From Agapanthus africanus (Eukaryota > Streptophyta > Magnoliopsida > Asparagales > Amaryllidaceae): a stretch of DNA of 64,000 nt. Position numbers and translations under genes: made by a program. Below are positions 33,129 through 44,540 of this stretch, piece by piece. The stretch lies in the NCBI GenBank assembly GCA_030015575.1, contig CM057342.1, forward strand, positions 616,495,348 to 616,559,347. The letters are read 5' to 3'. Each line of letters opens with the position of its first letter. The stretch's first letter is position 1. Below the pieces are notes generated by a model. It had not been told where the DNA came from. It ran no database searches and saw only the letters and a list, made by a program, of their open reading frames with translations.

Positions 33129-33152
33129 GATTCTGGCACGTCCGGTGGGACC
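33129..33152 (+). other. Probable primer-binding site of gypsy B
   Basis: gattctggcacgtccggtgg follows the LTR end directly, as in gypsy A. Confidence 0.55.
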
Positions 33153-33277
33153 TTTTCCTCTTTCCACTCCACACTTCGTGTGTCGTGTTCGCGAACGAAT
33201 CACGGTTTGCTGTGGTTTCCTGTGGATTCGAGGTACTAAGATTTGGTGTCTTGCTCCGTGCAGAAAACAGAAGATCA

Positions 33278-35290
33278 ATGGCTTCAAACTGCACTGCCTG
33301 CAACTGCAACTCTCGCTCCGTCTCTGCTGGAGGAGTAACTTACGGGCCCCAAGTGACCTCTCTTTTCAAGATGCCAGTGGAACAAGTAACTCAAGCCACC
33401 ACTGGACTATTCTTCGGGACCATGCTCCCACTGATGAGCTTCAATGCCCCAATGACGTTGCAAGAAGCCCCAAAGAAGTCGGTCTTTGATCGACTTACCA
33501 CTGCCGCGGTCCCTCTCAACGGGTCGCCCAACTCCACTGCCTCTGTTTTTAACAGACTAGGTCAGAGCTCCAGCGGGCCTATGAAAAAGCCAGCAATACC
33601 AGAAGATGTTATCCCGAAACGGATAGCTATCCCTACTCCAATTTCAGGCGAAATCACCAAGGGTGCTTCCTCTGCTCGGAAGTCTGCTTTTGACAGGTTG
33701 GCCGTTCCCATTCAACGGACGTCGGTCTTTAAAAGGCTGGTACCAGCAGATTCTGACCAACACAGGGGGCATGAAGAGGCCACCCCTATGGCTCAATCAA
33801 TTCCACCCGCACGACGCGCTCAACGTCGCCACTGGCGCCGAGTAAGGAAGGCTGGGGGCAACTCCCCCTCTGGGATAAGTCCGTCAGCTCCGATGGTGGG
33901 GATCGAGGCTACTGTTCCAACCGAGAACAGCTTTGAATTACTCAACAAGGTGCGCAGAAACTCTCCTACTGCGGTGTTGAAACGAACTCCTTCATCTGTG
34001 AAGAATACTCCAGAGAAGAAGCTAGAGCAGCCCCCTCAACGGCTGTCCTCTAAAATTTACAAAGTCTGGCAACAGGTCCAGGAATCAGTGATTGATCAAA
34101 ACTATCTCCGCCGACAGAAAAAGATAAAGGTTCGGCAAGAGAAGGACTACTCCGTCAAGTCACAAAAAGCAACGGCTAGCTGGATGCCCACTTCAACGGC
34201 CCGCTCAACTTTAACCACTCAAAAGAAAAGGAGGCCGCAAAGAGCCCCTGTGAACATGGTGAAGCGTAAAAGCGCTGAACACAAATGCCCCAGGTCTGAG
34301 GGCATGGTGGTGCACACTGTTTATATGGCTTCCGGAAAGGAGGAAAGCCGTGCTTTGACGGGTCACCGACCGCTCACCTGATCCGTGACGAAAGCCCAGG
34401 AGCAACAACAAAAGCTCCAGGAAATGATGACTGCAATGGCTGCACTTACCGGGCCAAAAGAAAACTCGGAGTTATCATCAGAGCAGTGTCACGAACAAGA
34501 AACCGATGCTGACTTCTTACGTAGAGTCCTCGAAAAGAAGGACAAAGAAGCCGCAGAACAAGCGGCTAACATAAGACAGATGGCGCTCCTCTTCCAAGAT
34601 ATGGTAGGGATGATGTTACCGCCGGACCCTCCAGCTGATGACCCTCCAATCATTGTTGAAGACGATAGAAGGGAAGCATCTAATCCTCCTCCGGCTCTTT
34701 CCACAGCCAAGGAAGAAATCATTTCCAAAGCTGCACTAGACGACTATATAGCTCAGCAAATACGAGCTCATCAGGCGAATGAAGCGGCTGGGCAAATTGT
34801 TAGAACCGGACGACCCTATCCAAGCTGGTATGACCAAATCAGTTACCCGCCGGGATATACGAACCCTAAGTTCCACGTATATAAAGGGACAGGGAATCCG
34901 CATCAGCATGTCGCTCAATTCAGGGCCTTATGCAGCAATACTGGAGGTAACGACAAATTGCTGCTTCGCCAATTTGTCGGCAGCTTAGCGGAGCCTTTGA
35001 ATGGTACTCGGAGCTACCTGACGACTCTGTCAAAACATTTGCGGAGATGGAGCTGCTGTTTACACAAAGATTCGCGAGTGCTAGTGGACGCACCCCGATA
35101 AGAGCGCTGATAAATGCCAGGATAAGGCCAGGCGAAACATGGCTCCAATACGCAACACGATGGCGGAACCTATGGTCAAAATGCGAACAACGCATAGAAG
35201 AGGCACCTGCGGTAGGCATGTTCGTGGGCACTCTTGATCCGCAAGCGACCATCTCGCAGTTCATGATGTTCTTCAGGCCGACCACCTTCT
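33278..35290 (+). pseudogene. Gypsy B gag region
   Basis: Starts MASNCTACNCNSRS at 33278 and follows gypsy A closely: SVFDRL-type motifs (KSVFDRL, ASVFNRL, KSAFDRL, TSVFKRL) in the first 200 residues, KIYKVWQQVQESVIDQ near 34055, then the gag core near 34800-35290 (YPSWYDQISYPPGY, HVYKGTGNPHQHVAQF, FVGTLDPQATISQF). The product would build virus-like particles. The SVFxRL array is kept in both elements while its linkers have drifted. It is a fossil with several breaks. Confidence 0.75.
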
Positions 35291-35429
35291 AGGCCTTGAT
35301 CGACAAGTTAGCCCAAATGGACCAGATGGGCCATGGACCTTCTCCTCCAAAACCAGATTCTCGAAATGAGAAAGGAAAAGGGAAAGCGATCGTTGTCGCC
35401 AATGCTTAACGACAGCCGAGCAACTCAAA

Positions 35430-36990
35430 GCTGGTCGTTCGCCAAAATAACGTGCGTCCACGCCCATCCCTCAAGGAGAGACTGGGACGTCCTTACTCGT
35501 TTCCTCAGAATAAAACGAGAAGACTGTTCGAGCTGGCAGTGCGCAATAGACTCATCAATCTGCCGAGTACAAAATGTCTGTTGCAGCCAGGCGATCTCAA
35601 TAATCCCAATTATTGCCCTTACCACCAAACGGTAAGTCACCCGATCGAGGACTGTTTCGTCTTTAAGGGATGGATCGAGGATCAGTACCTACAAGGCAAG
35701 TTCGCGCTGTCTGAAAACTGGAAGGTGAACCCACCACAGCCGCACTCTCCAAAGAAGACGGACACGATGGGGGCAGCTTGTTCTTTTGTTGAGGACGAAA
35801 ACGATGGAGAAGACTCATCAGATTAATCCGAAGACTGCATAATGACTTGTCATGTGATCTCTCACTCATTGGTGGATGATAAAGATGCTCCTTGCGCCGA
35901 GAAACCAAGGACGAACCCTGAACCAGAAATTCCGCGGCCGTCAGACGAGTTGATCGATGCCTTCCTGAATGAGATTCGTCTGAAAGTTGAAGCCAATCAA
36001 GAGCGTGAGATGGCCATACTGGAAGGAGCCAAACACCGACTACTAGACCAAAGAGTTGAGGCACTTCCGTCAAATCAAAAGTCATTCGCTGCGGATAAAA
36101 ACAAATTCAAGACGAGGAAAAGGTTCGCCAAAGCTCTATCAGTGGGAATGAAGCTACCGCCCTCTGAAGAAAATACTCTCGGTAGAGTAGAGATGCATCC
36201 TAACTTCTGCTTATATCATCAGAAGATCATACATCCTACCGAAGACTGCGACTCCGTTAAGTGTTGGTGGCAAGGGTATGTCGCTCAAAAGCAACACTTC
36301 AACAGGACAAAGAATGAAGCTCGTAGACGTCAGAAAAATGCGATAGGTGAGCGCAAAAGAGCCGCCGTCGACTGTCATATAGCCGACTCCAAGGGATCGC
36401 AAATTATCACCTTTGGAAGCGACTCTGACGAAGAAGCTGCCCTTAACCCTCTCCTCAAGGAATCCATTTCAAAAATGAATGAATTGAGAAGTTGCGAGAA
36501 TGTTCAGCCGTGCAATCGCACGCTACTGGAAAAAAATCTCGGCCCCGTAAACAAAGGATGGAGCAAAAAAGATAAAGGGAAGGGAAAAACAGCCCTCGTA
36601 GCCAATACTCAACAGCAATCGAGTGACCTTAGACCGGTTGTTTGCCGAAACAACAAGCGGCAACCCCTCCATGAAAAGTTGAAACGTCCTTACTCGTTTC
36701 CTTAAGATAAAACAAGGAGACTGTTCGAGCTGGCAGTGCGCGACAGACTCATCAATCTGCCGAGTCCAAAACGTCCGTTGCGTCCAGGCGATGTTAACGA
36801 TCTCAATTATTGCCCTTACCACCAAACGGTAGGTCACCTGATTGAGGATTGCTACGTCTTCAAAAACTGGGTTGAAGACCAATACCAACAGGGCAAGTTC
36901 GTCATCTCCGAAAACTGGAGGGTGAACCCGCCACAACCACACGCTCCGAGAAAGATGGATACGCCGGAGTCATCATGCTCAGTCATAGAG
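35430..36990 (+). pseudogene. Gypsy B knuckle-rich region
   Basis: Three CHHC-type modules are readable: CPYHQTVSHPIEDCFVFKGW near 35605-35665, CLYHQKIIHPTEDCDSVKCW near 36210-36265, and CPYHQTVGHLIEDCYVFKNW near 36810-36870. Each has C-x2-H-x4-H-x4-C spacing. The first and third are followed by EDQYxQGKF and preceded by YSFPQNKTRRLFELAVRN-like sequence, so they are copies of one module. Polymerase sequence does not follow; the next recognisable segment is the spacer seen after integrase in gypsy A. Confidence 0.65.
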
Positions 36991-37735
36991 AAAACACCAT
37001 AGACCGAAAAGTCAGTAAACTAGAGATTCGCCTCAAATACGGCGACGGCGGACCGAAACGTTCTTAAACTAACGATGGACCGCAATGTCCTAAAACTTGC
37101 AAATGACCGAAATGCCTTTAAACTACTACCGCAGCATCCTCAGTCTGACGTGATAAAAAAAACCAAAAAAAAAACGGTATGTCCATAAGCAAAACGGGCA
37201 CGGATGAAAACCCGAAAGGGCTCCGTGAGTAAAAACAGCAGGGCTACCGGCGAGTCTTGTGAAAACACGAAAGGGCGCAACCTTGTTAGAAAAAAAAAGA
37301 AAAAAAAAAGAAAGAAAAATGGTATGTCCATAAGCAAAATGGGCACGGATGAAAACCCGAAAGGGCTCCGTGAGTAAAAACAGCAGGACTACCGGCGAGT
37401 CTTGTGAAAACCTGAAAGGGCGCAACCTCGTTAGAAAAGAAGAAGAAAAAAAAAGAAAGAAAAACGGTATGTCCATAAGCAAAATGGGCACGGATGAAAA
37501 CCCGAAAGGGCTCCGTGAGTAAAAACAGTAGGGCTACCGGCGGGTATTCGTGAAAACCCGAAAGAGCGCGACCTCGTAAAAAAAAAGAGAATAAAAAGAA
37601 TAATAATAAAAAAAAAACGGTATGTCCATAAGCAAAATGGGCACGGATGAAAACCCGAAAGGGCTCCGTGAGTAAAAACGGCAGGACTACCGGCGAATGT
37701 TTGTGAAAACCCGAAAGGGCGCAACTTTGTTAAAA
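36991..37735 (+). repeat. Gypsy B spacer: GGACC units and four GAAA-loop repeat units
   Basis: After GGACC units (37050-37130), a unit of about 145 bp is repeated about four times (from about 37165, 37317, 37465 and 37615). Each has ACGGTATGTCCATAAGC, AACCCGAAAGGGCTCCGTGA, GGCTACCGGCGAG and a second CCCGAAAGGG, then an A/G-rich stretch of varying length. CCC-GAAA-GGG is a stem with a GNRA-type loop. Long minus-strand frames here are repeat artefacts. Confidence 0.8.
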
Positions 37736-37960
37736 GACACTTGCAGGGTCCTCTCGACCTTGTAAGGAGAAACCACCCGCGTGAGATCCTTATGACTCAC
37801 AAGGAAGCAACACACTTAGGGATCCTCACGATTCCTAGGGAGAAATTACACTTGCGAGATCCTCACGACTCGTAAGGAGAACTCTCTTATGGGACCCTCA
37901 TGGCTCATAAGATTTGAAAGTCTTAAGTTACAGAAACCTTAACCTGTTCTTAAGCAAACC
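37736..37960 (+). repeat. Hairpin block B1
   Basis: Counterpart of A1. CTTGCAGGGTC pairs with GACCTTGTAAG using two G-T wobbles (37740 onwards); other stems include CTTGCGAG with CTCGTAAG (37850 onwards). It closes with a longer CTTAAG...CTTAAG hairpin. Confidence 0.7.
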
Positions 37961-38320
37961 CCCCACAACCTCCGATATTGCCCTACAAGCGGCTCGATGC
38001 TGACCCTTGTATACAATCCACGGGCACGAATAAACATTTCCCCAGCAAAGTCTCAACCGTGACTAGGGATATGTCGATATGGTGAACAACCCTTGTAAGT
38101 CCTTTCGACTTATAAGGAGAAAACCCTTTTGTAAGATCCTTATGACTTACAGGGGGACATGCACTTAGGAATCCTCACGATTCCTAAGGAGAAAACACAC
38201 CTACGAGATCCTCACGACTTGTAGGGAGAAATACCTTTGTGAGACCCTTACGGCTCATGAAGTCAAAAACCTTAGTCGACAGGACCCTAACCCTGTTCGC
38301 TAAGCCACCTTTGTTCGACA
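37961..38320 (+). repeat. GTATACAATCCACGGG motif and hairpin block B2
   Basis: The motif is at 38009-38024. The block follows at about 38090-38310, with a perfect 10 bp stem CTTAGGAATC (38164-38173) / GATTCCTAAG (38179-38188) around CTCAC. The closing hairpin pairs CTTAG, GACAGG with CCTGTT, CTAAG near 38270-38302. The segment between is the intact version of the site occupied by the solo LTR in gypsy A. Confidence 0.7.
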
Positions 38321-38940
38321 TCGACAGAGGCAAATGATGATTCGCTCCTGGCAATATCCCAGTTGTAGCAGATGCCGAAATCGGTGTCCAATTCCAGGCT
38401 TAGAGCGAAAAGCCAGCAAGCCACACATGCATACGAAATAGCCGAAATGATGGGGCAACTTGCAAACAAAATCAGTAAGTAAAAAGATATATGCATGCAA
38501 AAAAGCCGAAATGATCGGGAAACTCGCAATAAAAAGCAGCGAGTAAAAAATAAAATAAAATAAAAAGCCGAAATGATTGGGCACCGCGAAAAATAGCCGA
38601 AATGATTGGGCAATCGCAACTTTCGCGATATAAAAGCTGAAATGATAGAGCATCGCAGAAATAAAACAATAAAAAAATATGATGAAACTTTTTTCCCTAC
38701 AGATGAGATCGCATCGATCCCTGTATACAATCCAGGGGCACAAACAAAGAAGGAACCATATCTTCCCAACAGGCTCCACCAGAAAGCGAAACCAAATCTC
38801 GACGGTTCATAGACAACCTAGAGACAATCTCGACATTTTTCACAATATTGCAGGCACAATGTCAACAAATGGAGCAAAAGGAGGATCCCTAGTTTCAGCG
38901 TCTTCACGTCAACAACCGACCTCAGAGTCATAATGAAATG
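38321..38940 (+). repeat. Gypsy B spacer with CCGAAATGATTGGGCA repeats
   Basis: Five copies of the unit at about 38437-38650, then the motif ctgtatacaatccaggggc near 38721. The counterpart is 27546-28185 in gypsy A. Minus-strand frames across it are repeat artefacts. Confidence 0.65.
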
Positions 38941-39880
38941 AAGCCATGGCATAGTCCCTAGTTCCAAATCCTAACGGCAATATCTACGGCCTAAGAATCA
39001 ACAAAGGCGTGCCTTCGCAATCCATCAAGATGCGGATACAACGCCAACAAAAGACCCCGCGGTCGAAACAAAGCGAAGCAACGGAAAAATCCCAGCTTCA
39101 TCTCAACAATCGTCTCAATACAGCAGACGAGATGTTAACAAAGGTGTTCCTTCGCAATCCATCAAGATGCGGATACAACGCCAACAAAAGACCTCGCGAT
39201 CGAAACAAAGCGAAGCGACGGCAAAATCCCAGCTTCATCTCAACAATCGTCTCGATACAGCAGACGAGATGTCAACAACGGTGTTCCTTCGCAGTCCATC
39301 AATATGCAGATACAACGCCAACGAAAGACCCCATGGTCAAACAAGCGGAGTAATGGAAAAATCCCAGCTCCACCTCAGCATTCATCTTGATATAGCAGAC
39401 GAGATGTCACGACAGCATTCTTCCTCCAACAGGATTCGGACGTGACAAAGCAAACAAAGCGAAGGCCAAATCCCTAGCTTCAAGGTCTTAACGGCGAGTC
39501 ATATAAAGCCTGAAAGACAACTGGAGATCATCTCACACCAGTGCAGAATGGTCACCACTTCGGCATTCGTCTCGACACAGCAGATGCAACAATCAAACAA
39601 ACGGAGCCACGGCAAAATCCTAGCTCCACCTCGGCATTCGTCTCTATACAGCAGACGAGATGTCAACTCAGCGTTCTTCCTCCAGCAGGGTTCAAACGCG
39701 ACAATCAAACAAACGGAGCCACGGCAAAATCCCTAGTTCCCACCGCGACAATCGTCTCGATACAGCAGACGCGATGCCAGCAAATGAAGCAAAGGCCTAA
39801 TTCCTAGCTTCAGGGTCTTGACAGCAACTCACATAAAACCTGAAAGACTATCGGAGATCATCCCACACCAGCGCGGAGTG
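38941..39880 (+). repeat. 136 bp tandem array in gypsy B
   Basis: Units begin gcaatccatcaagatgcgga (39017, 39153, and a variant at 39289, so period 136) and contain aaaatcccagcttcatctca and cagcagacgagatgt. Shorter, diverged units continue to about 39790, sharing acggagccacggcaaaatcc. It occupies the place of the 61 bp dimer array of gypsy A but is unrelated in sequence. Confidence 0.75.
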
Positions 39881-40384
39881 GATATGACTCATCGGTGCTC
39901 TCCAAAATGAGCCTAACCTCAAGTAAAAAGCGGCATGGCAAATTCCTAATGCTTGCTCTTCTGACGGTCAAACTGCCTAGGAAGATTGCTTGAAGACATC
40001 TTGTCCAGCCCCTGAAGGGATCAGAGACACGGCAGTCGTAGGGCTACTCGAACAGCACGATTGCCTATCGAGGAATATATCAGCTTATGTGACGGTACGA
40101 CGGCCAAAACCCTAAGTACTACAGACCCTAACAGACTTCTGTCGTAAAAGAGCAGAGGTTAACTGTGACGTTAGGATATTCTCGCGAGAAATGTTCGGTC
40201 AGTCTCGACTTGTGAAGAGATTGATGTCTTTGCGAGAACTTCTCGATGCGGCTCGACTCGTGAGATAAAGCCTTAAGCAGTAAGGATTAAAAAAACTGGT
40301 TTCCTAAGCACTGGGACCCTACAAGTCGGCCCAAAATGGTCTCTTGCATACAATCCACGGGTCTCACTCTCCCAACTCGAATCT
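39881..40384 (+). other. Gypsy B spacer with a decayed hairpin block
   Basis: Holds weaker inverted repeats of the same style (for example ctcgcgag, gtctcgactt, gcggctcgactcgtgag near 40180-40265) and the motif GCATACAATCCACGGG at 40345-40360. No gene is recognised. Confidence 0.45.
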
Positions 40385-40625
40385 TGATAAGGAGGGAAAC
40401 AACCGCTTACGAGTCCTCTCGACTCGTGAGAGGGAAAATTCTCTTATGAGATCCTTACGACTTATAAGAGAAAACACACTTAGGGATCCTCACGATCCCT
40501 AAGGAGAAAATACACCTACGAGATCCTCTCGATCCGTAGGGAGAAAAGTCTCTATAAGACCCTCACGGCTCATAGAGTTGAAAAGTCTTAGGCGGCAGAT
40601 CTGAACCTGCAGCCTAAGCCATCGC
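40385..40625 (+). repeat. Hairpin block B4
   Basis: Perfect 10 bp stem CTTAGGGATC (40479-40488) / GATCCCTAAG (40494-40503) around CTCAC. Compared with 29484-29508 and 38164-38188, one base pair has changed on both arms (A to G and T to C). It closes with CTTAGGC / GCCTAAG near 40581-40617. Confidence 0.75.
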
Positions 40626-40874
40626 TATCTCTCGAAGAAGCCAAGATGCTTACTCTATTATCTGTCAATCATGTTGTTAAGGCAGCATACTGATATTAAA
40701 AGAAAGAATAAAGCGATAGAAAGAACATCCGATGGGCATTTGATCAGGCATTTGAGACACATTCATTCATGCATGTGCGAAAGACTCAGAACGAGAAATA
40801 AGACAAGCTGAAATAGAAATTTTCCATTCATATTGCAAAGGGTTCTTACAAGCATAAAGACATTATTCAAATAA
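40626..40874. other. Spacer before the gypsy B antisense ORF
   Basis: AT-rich, aligned loosely with 29641-29858 of gypsy A. I see no other feature. Confidence 0.4.
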
Positions 40875-41384
40875 TTACAACGGAAAAACCTCAGATCGTG
40901 GACAGGGATTGAGGAACTCGAAAGTGACCCTGTCCAAAACTTTCCAAGCTTGGCGAACCATCCTGGTGTGCTTCCTTTCGCGAGCACGGGCGTCGGGATC
41001 CCCACTGATGTCTTCCACCCTCCGATAGGCAGCAAGAGTAGCAGACTGTTGAAAGGCTTCGTGCAAGAGATCGATAAGATTGTCTCGCCGTCTCTTCGAA
41101 ATTAAATTCATCAGGTACACTGAGTGCACCTTGTCCTCGGCGGTGTCCAATGCTCTAAGCGGCACGCCAGTAAAGAATAGGGGAAGTGCTTTCCAGATGG
41201 CTCCCACAATAAGCTTCAACAGAGGGGAGCGCCGAGGAAGCAGCTGACCGTTATACGCGTCAAAGCGACTCATGATCTCTGCACATTCGACATTGGTAAA
41301 TTCTCGATTTTGGGAATGGCCGAGTCGGCGGATGTTCCCGTAAGAGATAATCTCGTCGAGATCGTACATGTGGGCGTCCATCAC
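40875..41384 (-). CDS. Antisense accessory ORF of gypsy B, unknown protein of 169 residues
   Basis: Open on the strand opposite gag, between the last hairpin block and the 3' LTR, the same place as the antisense gene of gypsy A. The product is mostly helical by composition: hydrophobic middle (SPLLKLIVGAIWKALPLFF), then charged helices (SKRRRDNLIDLLHEAF, RARERKHTRMVRQAW). It does not resemble the coiled-coil or PMD blocks of gypsy A by eye. The first ATG is taken as start without further support. I do not recognise a family. Confidence 0.5.
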   Translation of the reverse strand: MMDAHMYDLDEIISYGNIRRLGHSQNREFTNVECAEIMSRFDAYNGQLLPRRSPLLKLIVGAIWKALPLFFTGVPLRALDTAEDKVHSVYLMNLISKRRRDNLIDLLHEAFQQSATLAAYRRVEDISGDPDARARERKHTRMVRQAWKVLDRVTFEFLNPCPRSEVFPL

Positions 41385-41901
41385 TCCTATAAAAGAAGAT
41401 CGACAAAATTAACAACTCGTAGAGTTTTGCTATATGATTTAAAAAGGAGCAAAGCTCCATCGATGAATCAAGAAGTTACAAATAGAATCCTCTCAGGAGA
41501 GCAGAGCTCTATTAATGGAACCATAATAGGGTTCTCCTTAGTCCTCTTTAGACCCCTTTAGAGCAAAGCTCTGCTAAATGAAACCCTAAATGGGTCTTCT
41601 TTAGATCAGGGATCTATTGAGAGCAAGGCTCTTAAAATTGATTTAATTTAATCCAAATTTATTTTTTACCTAAAATTCTCTAAAGTTTGAACTTTTAAAA
41701 GTGTTAAACAAAAGAGCAGGGCTCTGAGATTCTGAAAATAAAATTCTTGGAGATGATGATCATCTGTGGAGGGCCAAAGGTCCTATTTATAGGCATCAAG
41801 TGCCCTTTCAACTTCCAAAAGTTGCCGCAACGGTTGGAATTCTGCCACCGTTGCGCTCGCGTTTGGGGCTACGTGAGCGCAACGGTGGGGGGGGAGGCAT
41901 T
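41385..41901 (+). other. Gypsy B 3' leader with AGAGC-NNN-GCTCT hairpins and polypurine tract
   Basis: Repeated short palindromes with a fixed stem and changing three-base loop: GAGC-AAA-GCTC (41450), GAGC-AGA-GCTC (41500), GAGC-AAG-GCTC (41621), GAGC-AGG-GCTC (41721). AGATC-AGG-GATCT lies near 41604. The purine run ggtggggggggagg at 41885-41898 precedes the 3' LTR and fits the polypurine tract. The counterpart in gypsy A is 48562-49480. Confidence 0.6.
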
Positions 41902-44535
41902 TATTTACCCCAATCAGAGCAAAGCTCTGTTCAAATTCCAAGGCGGGAGATGAAGCAATGCTTCATCTTTCCCCAATCAGAGCAAAACTCTATTTTGAAA
42001 ATTTAAATTTTAATAAATGAAGCAACGCTTCAGATCCTCCGCGCTACGCGCAGGGCGCCATGTGTCAAAATCAGGCACGCCAGCACAGAGAGCGCAGCGC
42101 CCAAGGCAGCACGCCCAATCAGAGCAAGGCTCTATTTAAAACAAAAATTAAAGGAAGCAACGATTCAGACGACTTGCGCTCTGCGCTGTGCGACACGTGG
42201 CAGCGCAGTTGGGCTAGTGCAGTTGCGCTGCGCTCTGCGCTGCGCGCCGCGTGTCAGCGCAGTTGCGCTGCGCTGTGCGCTGCGCGCCGCGTGTCAGCGC
42301 AGTTGCGCTGCGCTGTGCGCTGCGCGACACGTCTCACGCGCTGAGGCGCTTGCGCAGTTGCGCTGCGCTCTGCGCTGCGCGACATGTGTCACGCGCTGGG
42401 GCGTTTGCGCCAAACAGAATTAAATTCTAGTAAGATTCTTCTGTTCTTGTTAAAATAAGAAAATTGTCTTTTGTAAAACAGAAGCCCTTGGATCAAAGAT
42501 CCAACAGTGGGGAAAATTCCCCAAATCACTCAGAGAAGGATCTCTTTAACAAACTTAACAAATCTATGGGCACTATATAAAGACCCCTAGACCCCAACTC
42601 AAAGATCATCAACATTGTGAGAGATTAAGAACCTCAAAACAGAGAGAACTCTGAAGAAATTTCAAGAAAAAGGTAAAAACCTTCACAAAATAGAAGAACT
42701 TCTTCTAATAGATCATTGATCTAAGAACAAGATCAATGATCTTCAAATAATAATAGTGCCTTTTACTTTTTATGAACCACTGGTTCTTTGAAAACAAGAA
42801 AAACTTGTTTTCTCTGATCTAAAATTGATCAAAATATAAAACAGTGACCTGCACTTGTAAAATTTGCACTGTTGTGCTCTTGGGTTGGTTCAAGCCACCA
42901 GAGAGCGCCACGTGTCAGCACCTAAAACACTTGCGTTGTGCGCTTTTAAGATAAAGCCTTGCTCTCTGAAATTAGCGCAACTCACCAGAACGCGCCACGT
43001 CTCAACAGCGCAAGCATAGCGCACTGGCGCAGCGCACTGGCGCAGCGCACTACGCTTGCGCGACACGTGTCATCACCACAAGCGCTTGCGCTCAGTGATT
43101 GGCGCAAAGCGCCTGACAGATGCACTGCATCGTTTGCTGAAGGGCCAGGCCCAAATCAAAATGGCCTAGTAGACCAAAATATATTGCAATGCAATAAAAA
43201 GGGCAGAGCCCAAACAAAATTGATGCTCTGCATCATTTGTAAAAGGGCAGAGCCCAAACAAAATAAAATGCAATAAAAGGGCGGAGCCCAAACAAAATTG
43301 ATGCCCTGCATCATTTATAAATGGGCAGAGCCCAAACAAAATAAAAAATGCAATGCATTATTTAAAAAGGGGTAAAGCCCTAGCACAGGTTTAATAGGCC
43401 AAAAATAAGAAATAACGTTGAATATTCTCAACTGGACTTAGCCCAATCATGGCCGTAAGTCCTCAAATTAAATTGACTGAGCAAGACTGCTCCCTTAAAT
43501 CAATTTACATCTGGCTCAAGGGTACATCTCTGAACTCCTCTGACACCTGTCGTTGTAATTCTTCAACGTCGTCAGAGAGGTGACGGGTCCCGATGTCCCT
43601 ACATTCAATGGACCACCATGTCCCTAAACTGGAGATGGACCACCATGTCCCTAAACTGGCAATGGACCGCCATGTCCCTAAACTGGAAATGGACCGCAAT
43701 GTCCCTAAACTACCTATGGACCACTACGTCCCCAAACTGGAACAATAGAGCCCCCAAACGCTCTTTTGTTGGGTCTAAACGATCCCGTTTAAGTTGATCT
43801 TAGCCTCAAATATGGCTAACATATCCTTAAACATTCAAACAGACTTTAGTCCCAAATTGGACTATAAGACCCCCAATCAACTTTGGTTCAAGGGTACATC
43901 TCCGAACTCCTCTAACACATGTCGTTGTAATCCTTCAACGTCGTCAGAGAGGTGACGGGTCCCGACGGCCATATATTCAATGGACCACCATGTCCCTAAA
44001 CTGGAAATGGATCTAGACGATCCCGTTAAGTAGATCTTAGTCTGGAAATTAGACTAACGTATCCTTAACAAACATTTAAGTTGATCTTAGCCTCAAATAT
44101 GGCTAACGTATCCTTAAACCAAAACCTAAAACCCAAATCTAAAAAAGTACGGATTTGGACTAATCCACGTCCTACGGGCGACGAAATAAATAGTCTCCGT
44201 ATACAATCCACGGGCAACCACAAATAAAACAAACACCCGCGACACGAAGTGAAATTCTGGAGAAGGAGAAAGTTGTTACCGCGATGCGGTAGCGTAATTA
44301 ACTGCAGGGGCTTGCGCCTGCAGGGAAGAGCGTCCCACAATCAAAAACCCCTCAAGCGAGGGGGAATCTGACGAAGTCTGCTACATCGGCCGCATCCGTC
44401 TAAACCTCCGATACACGGTGCCATAAATCAACTTGGAATATTCGGAGAGGTGGATGGATAAAACCAAATAGCATCTGCCCCGAATCTCAGTGTCAGGACT
44501 TCGCAGCCCTGTGCGCCGTCCTTCGGAGGGGAACA
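41902..44535 (+). repeat. Gypsy B 3' LTR
   Basis: 2634 bp, matching 30517-33128 nearly base for base, with the same GC-rich zones, hairpin chain, TATA box (42574), 25 bp array (43606-43742) and end ggggaaca. It is followed by ggcct. Confidence 0.9.
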
Positions 44536-44540
44536 GGCCT

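Larger units (their letters stand above)
30517..44535 (+). mobile_element. Gypsy B, Tat/Ogre-family element without recognisable polymerase, nested in gypsy A
   Basis: 14 kb element of the same family as gypsy A. LTRs at 30517-33128 and 41902-44535; primer site at 33129; gag region from 33278; two or three knuckle modules to about 36960; repeat spacer; antisense ORF at 40875-41384; polypurine tract before 41902. No RT, RNase H or integrase is recognisable, so it is non-autonomous and would have used proteins from relatives such as gypsy A. It is inserted in the antisense gene region of A. The LTRs differ by about 2% by eye, apart from repeat-number changes. Its gag has several breaks. Confidence 0.85.

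Noticed and set aside
37126-37724. Minus-strand frames rich in phenylalanine resembling membrane proteins
   Set aside because: Translation of A/G-rich runs in the GAAA-loop repeats; not genes.
42170-42420. Arginine/alanine/cysteine-rich frames in the GC-rich LTR zone
   Set aside because: Produced by TGCGC tandem words in the LTR; frames on several strands at once.
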